IMG/VR virus record: IMGVR_UViG_3300036893_000014
Location: 1-54,345 of that record
From: a virus
Length of the DNA: 54,345 nucleotides
Reading direction: 5' to 3' (one strand)
The position numbers and the translations under genes are program-made. Shown in pieces: positions 23,611 through 32,932 of this stretch (positions are counted from its first letter, which is position 1; the number at the start of each line of letters is the position of its first letter). The notes under the pieces were generated by a model. The model did no database searches. It had not been told where the DNA came from and worked only from the letters and a program-made list of their open reading frames with translations.

Positions 23611-25448
23611 TGTGGCGGTGGCTCCGGTGTCTGAGCGAGATCGGGCATTTTAGCCTGATTGATCTTCGACCTGATAGCACGAATCAGTTGCTGGTGCGTG
23701 CTGTCCTCGAAGTCCGGTTCATAATCGAGTCCCTTGTATCCGGTTTTCGGAACAGGGTTCCCGACTTGTTGACCGAACGATTTCGCATCATTCAGGTGCT
23801 GGCGAAGATCAGGGCCTTGGCCTTGAATCAGCCGATCCAGTTCGGGAAGCTGTATCCCTTTCGACTGGAAGTACTCCGCGAGATTCTTCACCTTGTTTTC
23901 GGTGCTGGTGAGATGCCCCTTCTGACTTGTGTTGCGTGCGGGGCCGGCGAGAGGCGGCTGTGTTGCATCCGTTTCGATAGGCGGAGTATCCGAAGCAATG
24001 GCCACGGGAAGATGCGTTGCTCCGGCCTGTTGGGCGGCGGCTACCCGGCGATCTCCACTCGTCAGACTGACACGGCCCGTTTCCGGGTCAAAATGCCCAA
24101 ACGCAGCGGGTGGTTCGCTGCCGGAGCGGAACATGTCCGCGTACCTGGAAATGTCGCCTGCTTTCGCCGGATCTGCCGTTGCATCGGCGCCAGCGTCGAT
24201 CTTTTCGAGCGGAACGCGGTACACTCCGAAGCCTGGGCCGACGCCGCCCCCGGTTCCTTCAGGGTTATCGCGGGCATCGGTGCGGCGAATGAATTCGTAT
24301 GGCGCTGTGGCGGGTGGCGCTTCTGCCGGGGACGGCGCGGGTGCGGGAATTAGTTCCGGTGAAGTTCTGGCCCCCTTCCCAAATGAAGAGGTTCCAGGAA
24401 CCTCCAGCATTGACGGCGGCGCGGGAGGCTTGCGGTTCCACGGTTCCACGAGAGGTCCTGACTTCGGAATCGCGGTGAACTTGTCGAAGTTTGGAACCTG
24501 CGCATCGGCAGGGATCATGTCGGGAGCGTTAACCCACGGAACGTCACCCGTGGAAGGCGGTGGAGAATATGGCGACGGGCGGCCCGAAGCGCTACCCGCG
24601 CCACTAGGGAATGTGCTCGTTTTTCCACGAACTGATGATGCGGTGCCACTGAACCCTGGCCCCGGTTCGGATGGGGCGGTAGCGGCCGGCGGAGGCGGAA
24701 TATCAGCGGGAGGAGTGAATGATCCGGTGCGCGGCTTAACGCCGGTTACGCCAGATGGTTTCTGTACTGGAACAGGCGCGGTGATCTGCTGCGCCATTTT
24801 CTTCGCCTGAAACAATTCCTCCTGAGATTGCGGAGGACGCCCCATACGTTCCTCGAAGAGTTTAGAGGGGTCCGCTTTGATTTGCTCGGTAAGCGCCCTT
24901 GATGCCGGATCGCTGCGCTTCGCAACGTATTGGGCAAAGTCCCAGAAGTTCTTGATCTTTCCTTCGGGCATCTCGCGGAGAATTTGCCCAATCTTATTCT
25001 CCCCGAATGCCGTGATTCCCCCGGCCAGTAGCCCTGCGACTCCTCCCAGAAACGGGCTTCCGCTGTACTTCGTTACCTCGTGATCGGTGATCGAACCGGC
25101 TGCAATACCACCCGCTGCCTTGAGAAGAAACGGGGTAAGTTTACCTGCTGAAATGGCGGCCCCTGCCTCGAATCCGGTAGCGGGAATACTGGCGACTAAA
25201 GCCTGTGACTGAGGGGAAGCAATCGCATCTCCGGTCTTCGGATTAACGAGCGGAGTCTGTCCGCCAACCGCTGAGTAAGCGTAGTCTGGATTATCGAAGA
25301 TCGACCCGGTAAACTCTCGCTGTTGTCCGGGGCGTGGAGGCCCTACCGCGACGGTGGGGGAAAGTGGCGCGGAGCCATGCTGTCTTTGCATGAGCAAATC
25401 GCGATAAACCTGAAGTTGTTCGTCGCTCAGTTTGCTAAGATCGGCCAT
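23607..25448 (-). CDS. Internal virion protein with ParB-like domain
   Basis: A 613-residue protein. The N-terminal half contains an Ala/Gly-rich hydrophobic stretch (AGGIAAGSITDHEV; FLGGVAGLLAGGITAFG) at about residues 110-150. Residues about 240-400 are Pro/Ser/Ala-rich and likely disordered. Residues about 408-490 read as a ParB N-terminal-like domain: VYRVPLEKIDAG, then GRVSLTSGDRRVAAAQQAG, where SGDRR corresponds to the ParB box 'GHRR'. The C-terminus is basic and helical. Location beside large ejection-type proteins suggests a virion protein delivered into the host; the domain could bind or cut DNA or bind CTP. Function inferred. Confidence 0.7.
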   Translation of the reverse strand: MADLSKLSDEQLQVYRDLLMQRQHGSAPLSPTVAVGPPRPGQQREFTGSIFDNPDYAYSAVGGQTPLVNPKTGDAIASPQSQALVASIPATGFEAGAAISAGKLTPFLLKAAGGIAAGSITDHEVTKYSGSPFLGGVAGLLAGGITAFGENKIGQILREMPEGKIKNFWDFAQYVAKRSDPASRALTEQIKADPSKLFEERMGRPPQSQEELFQAKKMAQQITAPVPVQKPSGVTGVKPRTGSFTPPADIPPPPAATAPSEPGPGFSGTASSVRGKTSTFPSGAGSASGRPSPYSPPPSTGDVPWVNAPDMIPADAQVPNFDKFTAIPKSGPLVEPWNRKPPAPPSMLEVPGTSSFGKGARTSPELIPAPAPSPAEAPPATAPYEFIRRTDARDNPEGTGGGVGPGFGVYRVPLEKIDAGADATADPAKAGDISRYADMFRSGSEPPAAFGHFDPETGRVSLTSGDRRVAAAQQAGATHLPVAIASDTPPIETDATQPPLAGPARNTSQKGHLTSTENKVKNLAEYFQSKGIQLPELDRLIQGQGPDLRQHLNDAKSFGQQVGNPVPKTGYKGLDYEPDFEDSTHQQLIRAIRSKINQAKMPDLAQTPEPPPQ

Positions 25449-25453
25449 TCAGC

Positions 25454-27676
25454 CTACTTGCCAGCCTTTCGGCGTGCGATCTCAGCGTTGATATCATCGA
25501 TTGTGATTCCGCCGGGAAGGGCATTCGAGTCGGATTGCGGAGGGCTGGCTGGTCCTCCGCCCGGTGCCCCTGTGAGCATCCCACTCTTTTTCTCGTCGCT
25601 CAGAATTGAGTTCTTTCCCTGTCGAAGAATCTTTTCCGCCTCGCGGAGTTTGTCGTACATTACCGCTGGGCTGTCAGGGAGTAAGCCACCAGCCCGGTCC
25701 AGATTCGGCGTGTGCTGAAGTGCCCGGTTGAGGATCGGTAAGGCACGCGAATTGGTTCCTTTAAGGGCCGCGGCGGCCGAGCGAAGCGCCTCGAAACTAA
25801 GTCCCGTAAACAGTCCGTCATCTGGTGTTGCAAGTCCAAGATTTTTGTACTTTTGGTAATTTTCAGTGAAGTGGAGCGGGTTCCCGTTGGCGTCCAGCCC
25901 CCTATCGTGCATTGTCTTCATGATGTCCTGAACCTGAGTAAGCACCGGGTCCAGCACACCGAGATCGGATTGCCCTTTTGCGCTGAGAGGATTAGGGGAC
26001 GAGATATTATTGTCCACCATGTACTTTGTCACGGCGGTTTCATACTTCGGGGGAACTTTAGGATTCAGTCCCGCAGCGCGGTCCTGCGCCCATCGCTGAA
26101 TTGCACTTTGGTTTCCAGATAATCCAGCACTTCCACCTGAAGGCTTCGGAGAAACAGCCGGCGTGGCAATGTTACCGGATGGTTTTGGAGGGGTCGTTTC
26201 CCCCTGTGGTTTTGCTGTTGTGGGAGGCGGTGGAATAACAACCCCGTGTGTAGAACTGGAATAACCTTCCGGGGTCTGGACGCCGCTTGATGTGTGTTCC
26301 AGCGTTCCGGTTTTCAGGCGTCGTAACGGAGATCCATCCGGCGCGGTAGCGGCAATCGTATTTCCGGCGCGGTCTTTGCGGACCCCGATTTCGTAATGCG
26401 GGTTTTGAGGGTCAATAACCCATGTGGTCGCTTGCGGAGCGAGAACAGTACTGGGGCCACCGCCTGGAGCGGTGAGTTTGCCGCCATTGGCGAGCGCGGT
26501 ATTCGTGCTTTCCTTACCCTGCTCTCCGGCGGTATTCGTGGTTGTCGTAGTTCCAGCCCATCCCTGGTAAGCGCCGGGAAGAATCTGCCCGGTTCGCGAG
26601 CGCAGCGCGGTCCACTTGCCGGTTGCGGAGGGTGGCAGTCCATATAACGCCTTCTGGTCGGGTGCCATATCTGTGGCGTCGATCTGCTCTTTTTGCGGAG
26701 TTCCGAAGACGGTATTTATCATCGCCGTCATGCCGGTAGCTCCGTTGCCGCCCTGAACCGTTTCCATGCGAATGATATTGGCGAACTGCGGATCTACAGT
26801 TTTCAGATATGGCTCGATAGCGGCGAGTTTACGCTGCGCAAACTGCAAGGCGGTTTCGTTTGTCGCCCGCTGTTCCGTCTGCGCGTCCTGAATGGCGCGG
26901 TTGATTGCGGCATCGTGAGTCAGCCCCCCGAGAGAGCCGTGAGTCTGGTCCCATGCCGGCGGCGGAGCGATAGCCGCAGCCTGTTGCGGGCTGGCGAGTT
27001 CGACTCCGTTCGGCGCGGGAGATCCCTGAGTTGGAGGAAGCGCCTGAAGCGCCTGGGCCTGCATATTCCCGGCCTGTTCGGCGGGAGCGGCCTGTTGCGG
27101 AGATTGCTGAACGCCGGGAGGCGGCGGAACACTGAGCGCACTCTGGCCACCGCCCTGCGCATTATTGGCGGGGGCCGAGGAGGGGTTTTGGGTAGGATTA
27201 AGCGACGGGAACTGAGAGGCATTTAATCCCCCGGCTATTCCGGTCGGAGGAGGCGGAATGCCGGGGGCGGCCTGCGCTGCGTTCCATGAGGGCATGACTG
27301 CCCCGTTGGGAGCGGGTCCAGCCTGCGACTGGCCGGGAGGCGGCGCGGGAATTTGGCCTTGCTGCCCAATACTGGCCGGGATAGGCGCTTGTCCACTGCG
27401 GCGCTGTTGTGCGAGCATGGCCCACTGAGACGGATCGAAAGGTCCACCCGGCTTCTGAATTTGTTTGTGCAGTTTCGCCGGGTCAGTCGCCGCTGCCTGA
27501 AGCATGGTGTTCGCGATCTGGTCGTGAACATCCTGCATCAGCGGGTCCTTGAGAAGCGACTGGTAGTTGTCGAGAAGATTTCGTTTTGCTTCGATCTGAT
27601 TTTGAATGCCGATCAACTGCTGCTGGTGGAAATGATCCCCCAGCGCTCCTGCTAATCCTGAAAAAAATCCGCCCAT
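25454..27676 (-). CDS. Large internal virion (ejection-type) protein
   Basis: A 740-residue protein starting MGGFFSGLAGALGDHFHQQQL. The N-terminal 90 residues are helical; residues about 90-220 are extremely Pro/Gln/Ala-rich (low complexity), and the C-terminal third has helices around KDRNAGN- and DRGLDANGNPLHF-like segments. Composition, size and position next to the tail genes fit podoviral internal core proteins that are ejected with DNA. No lysozyme or transglycosylase catalytic motif was recognised by eye. Confidence 0.65.
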   Translation of the reverse strand: MGGFFSGLAGALGDHFHQQQLIGIQNQIEAKRNLLDNYQSLLKDPLMQDVHDQIANTMLQAAATDPAKLHKQIQKPGGPFDPSQWAMLAQQRRSGQAPIPASIGQQGQIPAPPPGQSQAGPAPNGAVMPSWNAAQAAPGIPPPPTGIAGGLNASQFPSLNPTQNPSSAPANNAQGGGQSALSVPPPPGVQQSPQQAAPAEQAGNMQAQALQALPPTQGSPAPNGVELASPQQAAAIAPPPAWDQTHGSLGGLTHDAAINRAIQDAQTEQRATNETALQFAQRKLAAIEPYLKTVDPQFANIIRMETVQGGNGATGMTAMINTVFGTPQKEQIDATDMAPDQKALYGLPPSATGKWTALRSRTGQILPGAYQGWAGTTTTTNTAGEQGKESTNTALANGGKLTAPGGGPSTVLAPQATTWVIDPQNPHYEIGVRKDRAGNTIAATAPDGSPLRRLKTGTLEHTSSGVQTPEGYSSSTHGVVIPPPPTTAKPQGETTPPKPSGNIATPAVSPKPSGGSAGLSGNQSAIQRWAQDRAAGLNPKVPPKYETAVTKYMVDNNISSPNPLSAKGQSDLGVLDPVLTQVQDIMKTMHDRGLDANGNPLHFTENYQKYKNLGLATPDDGLFTGLSFEALRSAAAALKGTNSRALPILNRALQHTPNLDRAGGLLPDSPAVMYDKLREAEKILRQGKNSILSDEKKSGMLTGAPGGGPASPPQSDSNALPGGITIDDINAEIARRKAGK

Positions 27677-27685
27677 ATCGCTCCT

Positions 27686-28414
27686 TTAGGACCCGCCCAC
27701 TCCATCGAAACCGCCGGATGAACTATTCGATGAACTATTCGATAGGCTCTTACCAAGCGATGAGATACCGGAAGAAATCAGACCGCCGATACCGGGAATT
27801 GCTGCGCTGAGAATCGGCCCGAGTAACTTTCCGAACAGTCCGCCGTTCTGCTGTGCCTGCGTGTAACTCTGCTGCTGCTGGTTCAACCCGTAATTGAGCA
27901 GGTTGTTGTTCGCCTGGTTCCCGACCGAACCGAACTGCGCGCCCGCTCCCGCCGCCGATGCGCCGAGCGCTCCTTGTGCTGTCGCGGCTGACTGAAGACC
28001 GGCCGGAGCGCCCGCGCGGGCAGCGGCGTACTGAGATGCGATATCTTTTTGCGCCTCAAACGGGAGATCGAACAGGGTCGAACTTCGCCCCCCTCCGCGC
28101 GGTGCCAGGGTTGATCCGGTTTGAAGTGCGGTGTTCAATCCGCCCTCAGTCTGAGCGATCTGCGGTTGCATCTGGTTCAGGGTGGCTTGCTTATTGCCGT
28201 TCATGATCGTCTGAAACCAGTTGGCTACCGGAGCGAGATTATTCAGGCCGGAGTTCAGGCCCTGCGATCCGGTTTGCCCGTAACTGTTCATGAAGTTGGC
28301 GGCACTCGTTCCGGTCGATCCGAGGTTGCCCGTCGCAGCGTTCGTTTGAGCAGTGGTTGTTCCGGGAGGAACGCTGCCTCCACCTCCGCCGAACAGCGCT
28401 GTCAGAAAGCTCAT
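27686..28414 (-). CDS. Small internal virion protein, Gly/Gln/Ser-rich
   Basis: A 242-residue protein starting MSFLTALFGGGGGSVPPG. It has long Gly, Asn, Gln and Ser stretches, a middle helix with FEAQKDIASQYAAARAG, and a hydrophobic C-terminal segment (GKLLGPILSAAIPGIGGLISS) that could insert into a membrane. The pattern resembles podoviral DNA-transfer proteins (P22 gp7/gp20-like composition). It ends 9 bp before the 740-residue gene. Role inferred. Confidence 0.65.
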   Translation of the reverse strand: MSFLTALFGGGGGSVPPGTTTAQTNAATGNLGSTGTSAANFMNSYGQTGSQGLNSGLNNLAPVANWFQTIMNGNKQATLNQMQPQIAQTEGGLNTALQTGSTLAPRGGGRSSTLFDLPFEAQKDIASQYAAARAGAPAGLQSAATAQGALGASAAGAGAQFGSVGNQANNNLLNYGLNQQQQSYTQAQQNGGLFGKLLGPILSAAIPGIGGLISSGISSLGKSLSNSSSNSSSGGFDGVGGS

Positions 28415-28426
28415 GTGTGCATGTTC

Positions 28427-29722
28427 TCACATTCTAAAGTAGGTTATCGCCTGATAGTTCGCTACCGGATCTCCAGCCGCCAAACTGATCGTACCTGTTG
28501 GAGTGACGGAATTGCCGGTGAATGTCGGGGCGGAGACTGTCCCGGTCAACGTGGCGGGCGTCCCGCTGAAGCTCCCCACAAAAGGCGGGGTGCTTATCGA
28601 CCCTGACGGAGTGTATGAACTGGTCGATCCGGCTAGCGATGTCAGCGCAGGTGTCGCCAGAGCCGCCGGAGTAAATAGATTCGTCGTTAGCGCTGCTGGA
28701 GTTCCCGTGAATGTCGGCGTCCCTACTGCGCCAGTTACCGAACCCGCTGGGGTGTACGAGTTCATCGTCAACGTCGGCGCTGAGATGGTTCCGCCCGGAG
28801 TTATCGCGCCTATTGTTACGGTCGGGGTCGCCGCCGATGAGATAGTGGCGGAATAAGTCGATGCGCTTTTTCGGTACGCCGGCGTGCTTGCGGTGTTCGG
28901 GACGGTAATCGTCCCCGTCGTTCCGTCTGCCTTCAGGTACTTTATACCAGTTGACCCATCGCAGGCGTGCCAGCCGCTGCCGGTAGGAGCAATAGCGAAA
29001 TCCTGAAAATATCCGCTGCCTGACTCTCCCGGTCCCCACGTCCATGCCGACCCGCTCCACTGGAGGATGTGGGCGTAATCAGTCACGTTCACGAGAAGTC
29101 CGGTATCTGTGGTGGTAAGGGTTGCTGCGAGAGCCGCTAGTTGCGCCTGCGTTCTTGCGTACTCCCCGGAACACCAGACCCATTTATTGACGCTGCTGAC
29201 GATCTGGATGATGTAGAACAGAGTGGAATCTGTCTCGAAGAGGATGGTTCCGGGAACGTAGTTTGCTGGAGGATAGTTCGCGATCCGGTTTGCCCGCGTA
29301 TCGAATAAAACCGTGGCGACCGCTTCCTGTGGAAGCCACTGGCCTGGCTGCGGAGATCCGTTGAAGCGGTACAGTATCCCGTTGACGCTGATGAGCGAAC
29401 CGTTTTGCGATGCAGGGTCCTGAAGTGATGGAAGCGATGTGTACGCCGGGATGTAAGAGCGTTGCGCCTGGGCGAGGATTCCCAGGATCTGAGTCACGTT
29501 TGCCATCTGCGGAGTTGCGAGTGTTGCGGACGATCCGGACTGAATAATCGTCGTCGTTCCCGGCGCTCCCTGCGCACCCGTTGCTCCGGCTGCTCCCGGT
29601 TGCGGCTTGATCGCAGTGAGCGCATCCTGCGCATCGTAGAGCATATTCCGCAGAGTTCTAAACTCGTTTTGAACCGATCGGGAAACTTCGGGAATGATCG
29701 GGAAATTGCGCTCGGCTGTCAT
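28427..29722 (-). CDS. Tail fibre/collar protein with collagen-like and GTxx repeats
   Basis: A 431-residue protein. The N-terminus (1-40) is helical (RSVQNEFRTLRNMLYDAQD), a likely virion-attachment part. GATGAQGAPGT at about residues 47-57 is collagen-like. GSGWHACDGSTG near 248-259 is like the 'GW..CDG' start of phage tail-collar domains. The last 150 residues are a repeat of Thr/Pro/Gly strands (TPTFTGTPAALT, TPPFVGSFSGTPA). It is ATGA-coupled to the tail spike gene. Likely an adhesion fibre. Confidence 0.78.
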   Translation of the reverse strand: MTAERNFPIIPEVSRSVQNEFRTLRNMLYDAQDALTAIKPQPGAAGATGAQGAPGTTTIIQSGSSATLATPQMANVTQILGILAQAQRSYIPAYTSLPSLQDPASQNGSLISVNGILYRFNGSPQPGQWLPQEAVATVLFDTRANRIANYPPANYVPGTILFETDSTLFYIIQIVSSVNKWVWCSGEYARTQAQLAALAATLTTTDTGLLVNVTDYAHILQWSGSAWTWGPGESGSGYFQDFAIAPTGSGWHACDGSTGIKYLKADGTTGTITVPNTASTPAYRKSASTYSATISSAATPTVTIGAITPGGTISAPTLTMNSYTPAGSVTGAVGTPTFTGTPAALTTNLFTPAALATPALTSLAGSTSSYTPSGSISTPPFVGSFSGTPATLTGTVSAPTFTGNSVTPTGTISLAAGDPVANYQAITYFRM

Positions 29723-32163
29723 GGCGTCTGCGTCTGCCAGAATCCGCCTGAGTTGTACGTAACCGTCAAGATCTGCCCAGACGGGATTCCGGTCCCCAGG
29801 TTGGCTTGGTATACGCTGTATATCGGCAACGCGCTTCCTCCCTGATATGCCAATGTATTAGCCCCGGAGCGAAGGCTGAAGTTCATGCTGAGGTTGAGTG
29901 TTAGTCCTGCGCTTAGCGGAGGACCGACACCCGCCGCTGTGGTCAGGGCGTTATTGGTTCCGTTCGCAATAATTAAGTTGATTGGCCCAATATAGTTGGA
30001 AACATTACCCTCGGGGGCGCTTAGAACCCCGGATACCGTCAGCGTCCCGTTGATCGTGGTGTTCCCGAGCGTGGTTGTCCCCGCCGAAAGCGACGGGACC
30101 TGGAGCGTGCCGCCGTTGTATGCGAGCACATAGGCTGCGCTCGATGGGCTGGTTACGAGGTTCGCCAGGAGCGTGATGACTCCGGTCCCCGTGTTGATCG
30201 ACTGGATTCTGTAGGTGTGACCGCCGACAAATACGGACGAGTCGGTGCCGGGAGCGGATGTGCCCGCCATCGCCGCCGTCAAGGTTCCCCCTGAAATCGT
30301 CAAGGTGTTCATGCCTGACGTACCGGTTGCGGTGCCGGTCGAATACTTTATTCCCTGGCCACCGTTCGTTGTCGTCAAAATAGAGGAACCGCCGTTTCCT
30401 GCGGTGTTGTCGGCCCAGGTAAGATTATTGAAGCTCAAAAATGAATTCGTGACCGAGCCGGGGAAAAGTTTATCGGACATACTGGCATTGGGCGACTGAA
30501 TGTTCACGTTCTCAAATTCAAAGATACCGGGAGGTGCCGGCCCTACGTAGCCGGGAGTATGCACCATCGTAATCAACTCGTCGGAGCGGTACGGAAATAT
30601 TACAACTCCCTGAACCTTGGCGTTTCCACCCGCATTTGAGATTGCCAGAGTCGTAGTATTGCAGCAAACGATGCGCCCGCCTATGACCTGCCAATTCCCT
30701 GCATTTGAGATCAGAAAACTGCCCTGCGTCTCAGTGTCCACGTCATAGATTTCGTCGGTGAACGCCGACAGGCCATTCATGTAGAAATCGGAAGTTGAGT
30801 TCTGCATTCCCCCGCTTTGCCATACGAATGACGCCGCGAATCCCGGTGTTGTGCCTCCGCTTGCCGCCACTCCGTACTGCCCGGTCGATCCGCCATAGTA
30901 GCCGAGGCACTGGTTTGCAGTAAGTCGGTGAGAGTAAGACTCTCCACCTTGAAGGTCAAAGCAGGCGTAGTTGTATCCGGTGGCGAAGTTCTTTTCAAAC
31001 ATGCCGAAATCGTTGTTTGTGGCCCCGTTTCCATCGACTAAAATAAAGTCGTAGATCAGGTTATTGGCGGCGCTAAGGGTATTGTTGTAGACATGGAATC
31101 CAGTGCTTGTAACCGCTCCAGTCGTGAACTCCATTGCCGCAGCGCCGGCGCTGCTCATCGGGTAGGTGGCATTGGTCACAATGAACGTGCATCCGTGGAT
31201 TGAGGCATTACTTGTTCCTGTGAACTTGAAAAAGGGAACGTTCGATACCGTTGTCGAGGCCCAGTAGAATTTTGAGCCGGTAAGGCAGTTGACTTCCGCC
31301 CCATAGGTGGAATTGACCGCAATCGACCCGTTCGTGTAATAACTCCCGGCCGGCACAGTTAAGACGCCCGCTACCTGGCTTGGATCTCCACCCGTGGTTA
31401 TGATCGACGCCGCTGCCGCATTAAACGCCGCAGTTGTTGCCGTCGCCGTCCCGACTGTTCCCGTTGGGTCTGCTCCGAAGTTGATCGGCGTGACCGATGC
31501 GGGTGGGCGAACAAATGCGATCGTTCCGCCAGCCGAAATGTCATAGCATTGTTGCGTGGGCTGGCAATACGTGTCCTGTGATAGCGTCACCGTCTGCTCA
31601 CTGGCAGGTTGAAGATAACCGCTCAGGAAGTTTATCGCACACCCGGAATCGTTTTCGCTTGCCGCAATGACAATGGCCCCTGGTGCTGAAATTTGAAGCG
31701 TTTGGCCGAGCGAGGCGGCGAGCACACACTGCTCATGGAAAGTGTTCCCCGCACTCGGGTAGACGACCTGATTGACCGGCTCAATCCCCGGCACAGCGCC
31801 GATTGTGAACGGTGCTGCAATTCCGGCCCCTGAGAACGTCAGATCGACAACCGACCCGTTGGCCGCGTAGAAGCTGTAGTAACCGTTGAATGTCGAACAC
31901 GTCAGCGGATTTCCGAGCGGCGTTCCCGTATTTGTGGAATACAAAGTCGCCTTCGTCCCCGGCGATCCCGTTCCGGTCAGATACACCGTCAGGGTTGCGC
32001 CGGGATACGACTGCTGAACATTCGTGGTAGATTGCGCGGAGTTCGTGGCGACCTTTTGGCCGCCTTGCTCACAAAACCCCTCCCAGTGCGCGAGCGCCGA
32101 GGCTGTACCGGGAAATGACAAGAGTATGAAGAAGAGTACGGTTAAGCGGGCCATCAAGGACAT
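29719..32163 (-). CDS. Beta-helix tail spike-like protein with signal peptide
   Basis: An 814-residue protein from ATG 32163 (ATG 32154, in a TGATG overlap with the upstream stop, is also possible). The N-terminus MSLMARLTVLFFILLSFPG then TASA is a good Sec signal peptide with an apparent Ala-x-Ala cleavage site. After a beta-rich head, INFGADPTGTVG with nearby TTAAFNAAAAS near residues 225-255 matches the start of pectate-lyase-type right-handed beta-helices of tail spikes. The rest is Gly/Asn/Thr-rich beta sequence. It could recognise or degrade host polysaccharide. A secretion signal is rare for virion proteins. Confidence 0.72.
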   Translation of the reverse strand: MSLMARLTVLFFILLSFPGTASALAHWEGFCEQGGQKVATNSAQSTTNVQQSYPGATLTVYLTGTGSPGTKATLYSTNTGTPLGNPLTCSTFNGYYSFYAANGSVVDLTFSGAGIAAPFTIGAVPGIEPVNQVVYPSAGNTFHEQCVLAASLGQTLQISAPGAIVIAASENDSGCAINFLSGYLQPASEQTVTLSQDTYCQPTQQCYDISAGGTIAFVRPPASVTPINFGADPTGTVGTATATTAAFNAAAASIITTGGDPSQVAGVLTVPAGSYYTNGSIAVNSTYGAEVNCLTGSKFYWASTTVSNVPFFKFTGTSNASIHGCTFIVTNATYPMSSAGAAAMEFTTGAVTSTGFHVYNNTLSAANNLIYDFILVDGNGATNNDFGMFEKNFATGYNYACFDLQGGESYSHRLTANQCLGYYGGSTGQYGVAASGGTTPGFAASFVWQSGGMQNSTSDFYMNGLSAFTDEIYDVDTETQGSFLISNAGNWQVIGGRIVCCNTTTLAISNAGGNAKVQGVVIFPYRSDELITMVHTPGYVGPAPPGIFEFENVNIQSPNASMSDKLFPGSVTNSFLSFNNLTWADNTAGNGGSSILTTTNGGQGIKYSTGTATGTSGMNTLTISGGTLTAAMAGTSAPGTDSSVFVGGHTYRIQSINTGTGVITLLANLVTSPSSAAYVLAYNGGTLQVPSLSAGTTTLGNTTINGTLTVSGVLSAPEGNVSNYIGPINLIIANGTNNALTTAAGVGPPLSAGLTLNLSMNFSLRSGANTLAYQGGSALPIYSVYQANLGTGIPSGQILTVTYNSGGFWQTQTP

Positions 32164-32759
32164 TGTACGCCGACCGGAGCCGTGGGACTGGTGACGAATA
32201 CAAATGCCCACGCTCCGAAAGCGGCACAATCAAGCCCCGCGATGGCTCTCCCGAGGCCTGGACTGGACAGAAACTCACCACCGACCAGCATCAAAACCGC
32301 CGACAGGCAGAGGTAAGCGGACAGAATCGCGCAGAAAGCTCCCGGACGCGCTATAGTTGTTACCGCAGTTGCTAACCCCAGTGCCAGCAACATGAAGCCA
32401 GCGAAGGCCATCACTGGTTCAATCGGACTGCCGGGGTATCTGAGCGCGACCCAAAGAACTGCGGAAGTCACCGCAGCGAATATGAGAGAAATCCATACGA
32501 GGAAAAGCGCGGGCTTGACGCAATACCGGACCACGTAGCCGAGCAGGATGACCGAGCCGAGTTGCTGGAATACCCAGAGGCGCGTGTACCAAGTGCCGGA
32601 ATCTTGTGCGTAGGCGTCGAAGAGGGAGGCGTCCAGGCACTCCACGAACCCGGCCCAAATCAGCCACGATAGCGGAGATTTCCGCTTTCCGAAGATGATT
32701 GCAACTGCGCGAATAAGGAATGCGGCGATCCAGAGTTTAGTCAGCATTTCCGGGATCAT
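32154..32759 (-). CDS. Multi-pass membrane protein (about 201 aa)
   Basis: From ATG 32759 (or ATG 32747, which overlaps the upstream stop) the protein has five or six hydrophobic segments: LWIAAFLIRAVAIIF, FQQLGSVILLGYVV, ALFLVWISLIFAAVTSAVLW, MAFAGFMLLALGLATAV and AILSAYLCLSAVLMLV. A longer GTG start at 32819 would cover most of the preceding zinc-ribbon gene and is rejected. It lies in a group of membrane genes downstream of the early/late border. It may be a holin-like, exclusion or transport protein; no family recognised. Confidence 0.65.
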   Translation of the reverse strand: MIPEMLTKLWIAAFLIRAVAIIFGKRKSPLSWLIWAGFVECLDASLFDAYAQDSGTWYTRLWVFQQLGSVILLGYVVRYCVKPALFLVWISLIFAAVTSAVLWVALRYPGSPIEPVMAFAGFMLLALGLATAVTTIARPGAFCAILSAYLCLSAVLMLVGGEFLSSPGLGRAIAGLDCAAFGAWAFVFVTSPTAPVGVQCP

Positions 32760-32886
32760 CGGGAGGGAGTCCGGTCGAAGGGTCGGGCGGCGGGGCAGTT
32801 GCGGGTTTCCGCGACCCACAATACGGGCATGTCGGGTCCACTACTATCCCCTTACATTCAGGACAAACGTCTTTCTGTTCAGGCAT
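32737..32886 (-). CDS. Zinc-ribbon small protein (49 aa)
   Basis: A 49-residue protein from ATG 32886 starting MPEQKDVCPECKGIVVD, with a CPEC...CPYC zinc-ribbon (Cys at 8, 11, 20 and 23) and a Pro/Asp-rich tail. Its stop overlaps the start of the membrane protein downstream. A compact four-Cys motif in so short a frame makes chance occurrence unlikely. Confidence 0.6.
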   Translation of the reverse strand: MPEQKDVCPECKGIVVDPTCPYCGSRKPATAPPPDPSTGLPPDDPGNAD

Positions 32887-32932
32887 GGAATGAGTTTACC
32901 GCGACTGGCCCCCACCGTGCATGTACTGAATC

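Noticed and set aside
28427-29722. Diversity-generating retroelement target in the tail fibre
   Set aside because: No reverse transcriptase or template repeat was found anywhere in the window.
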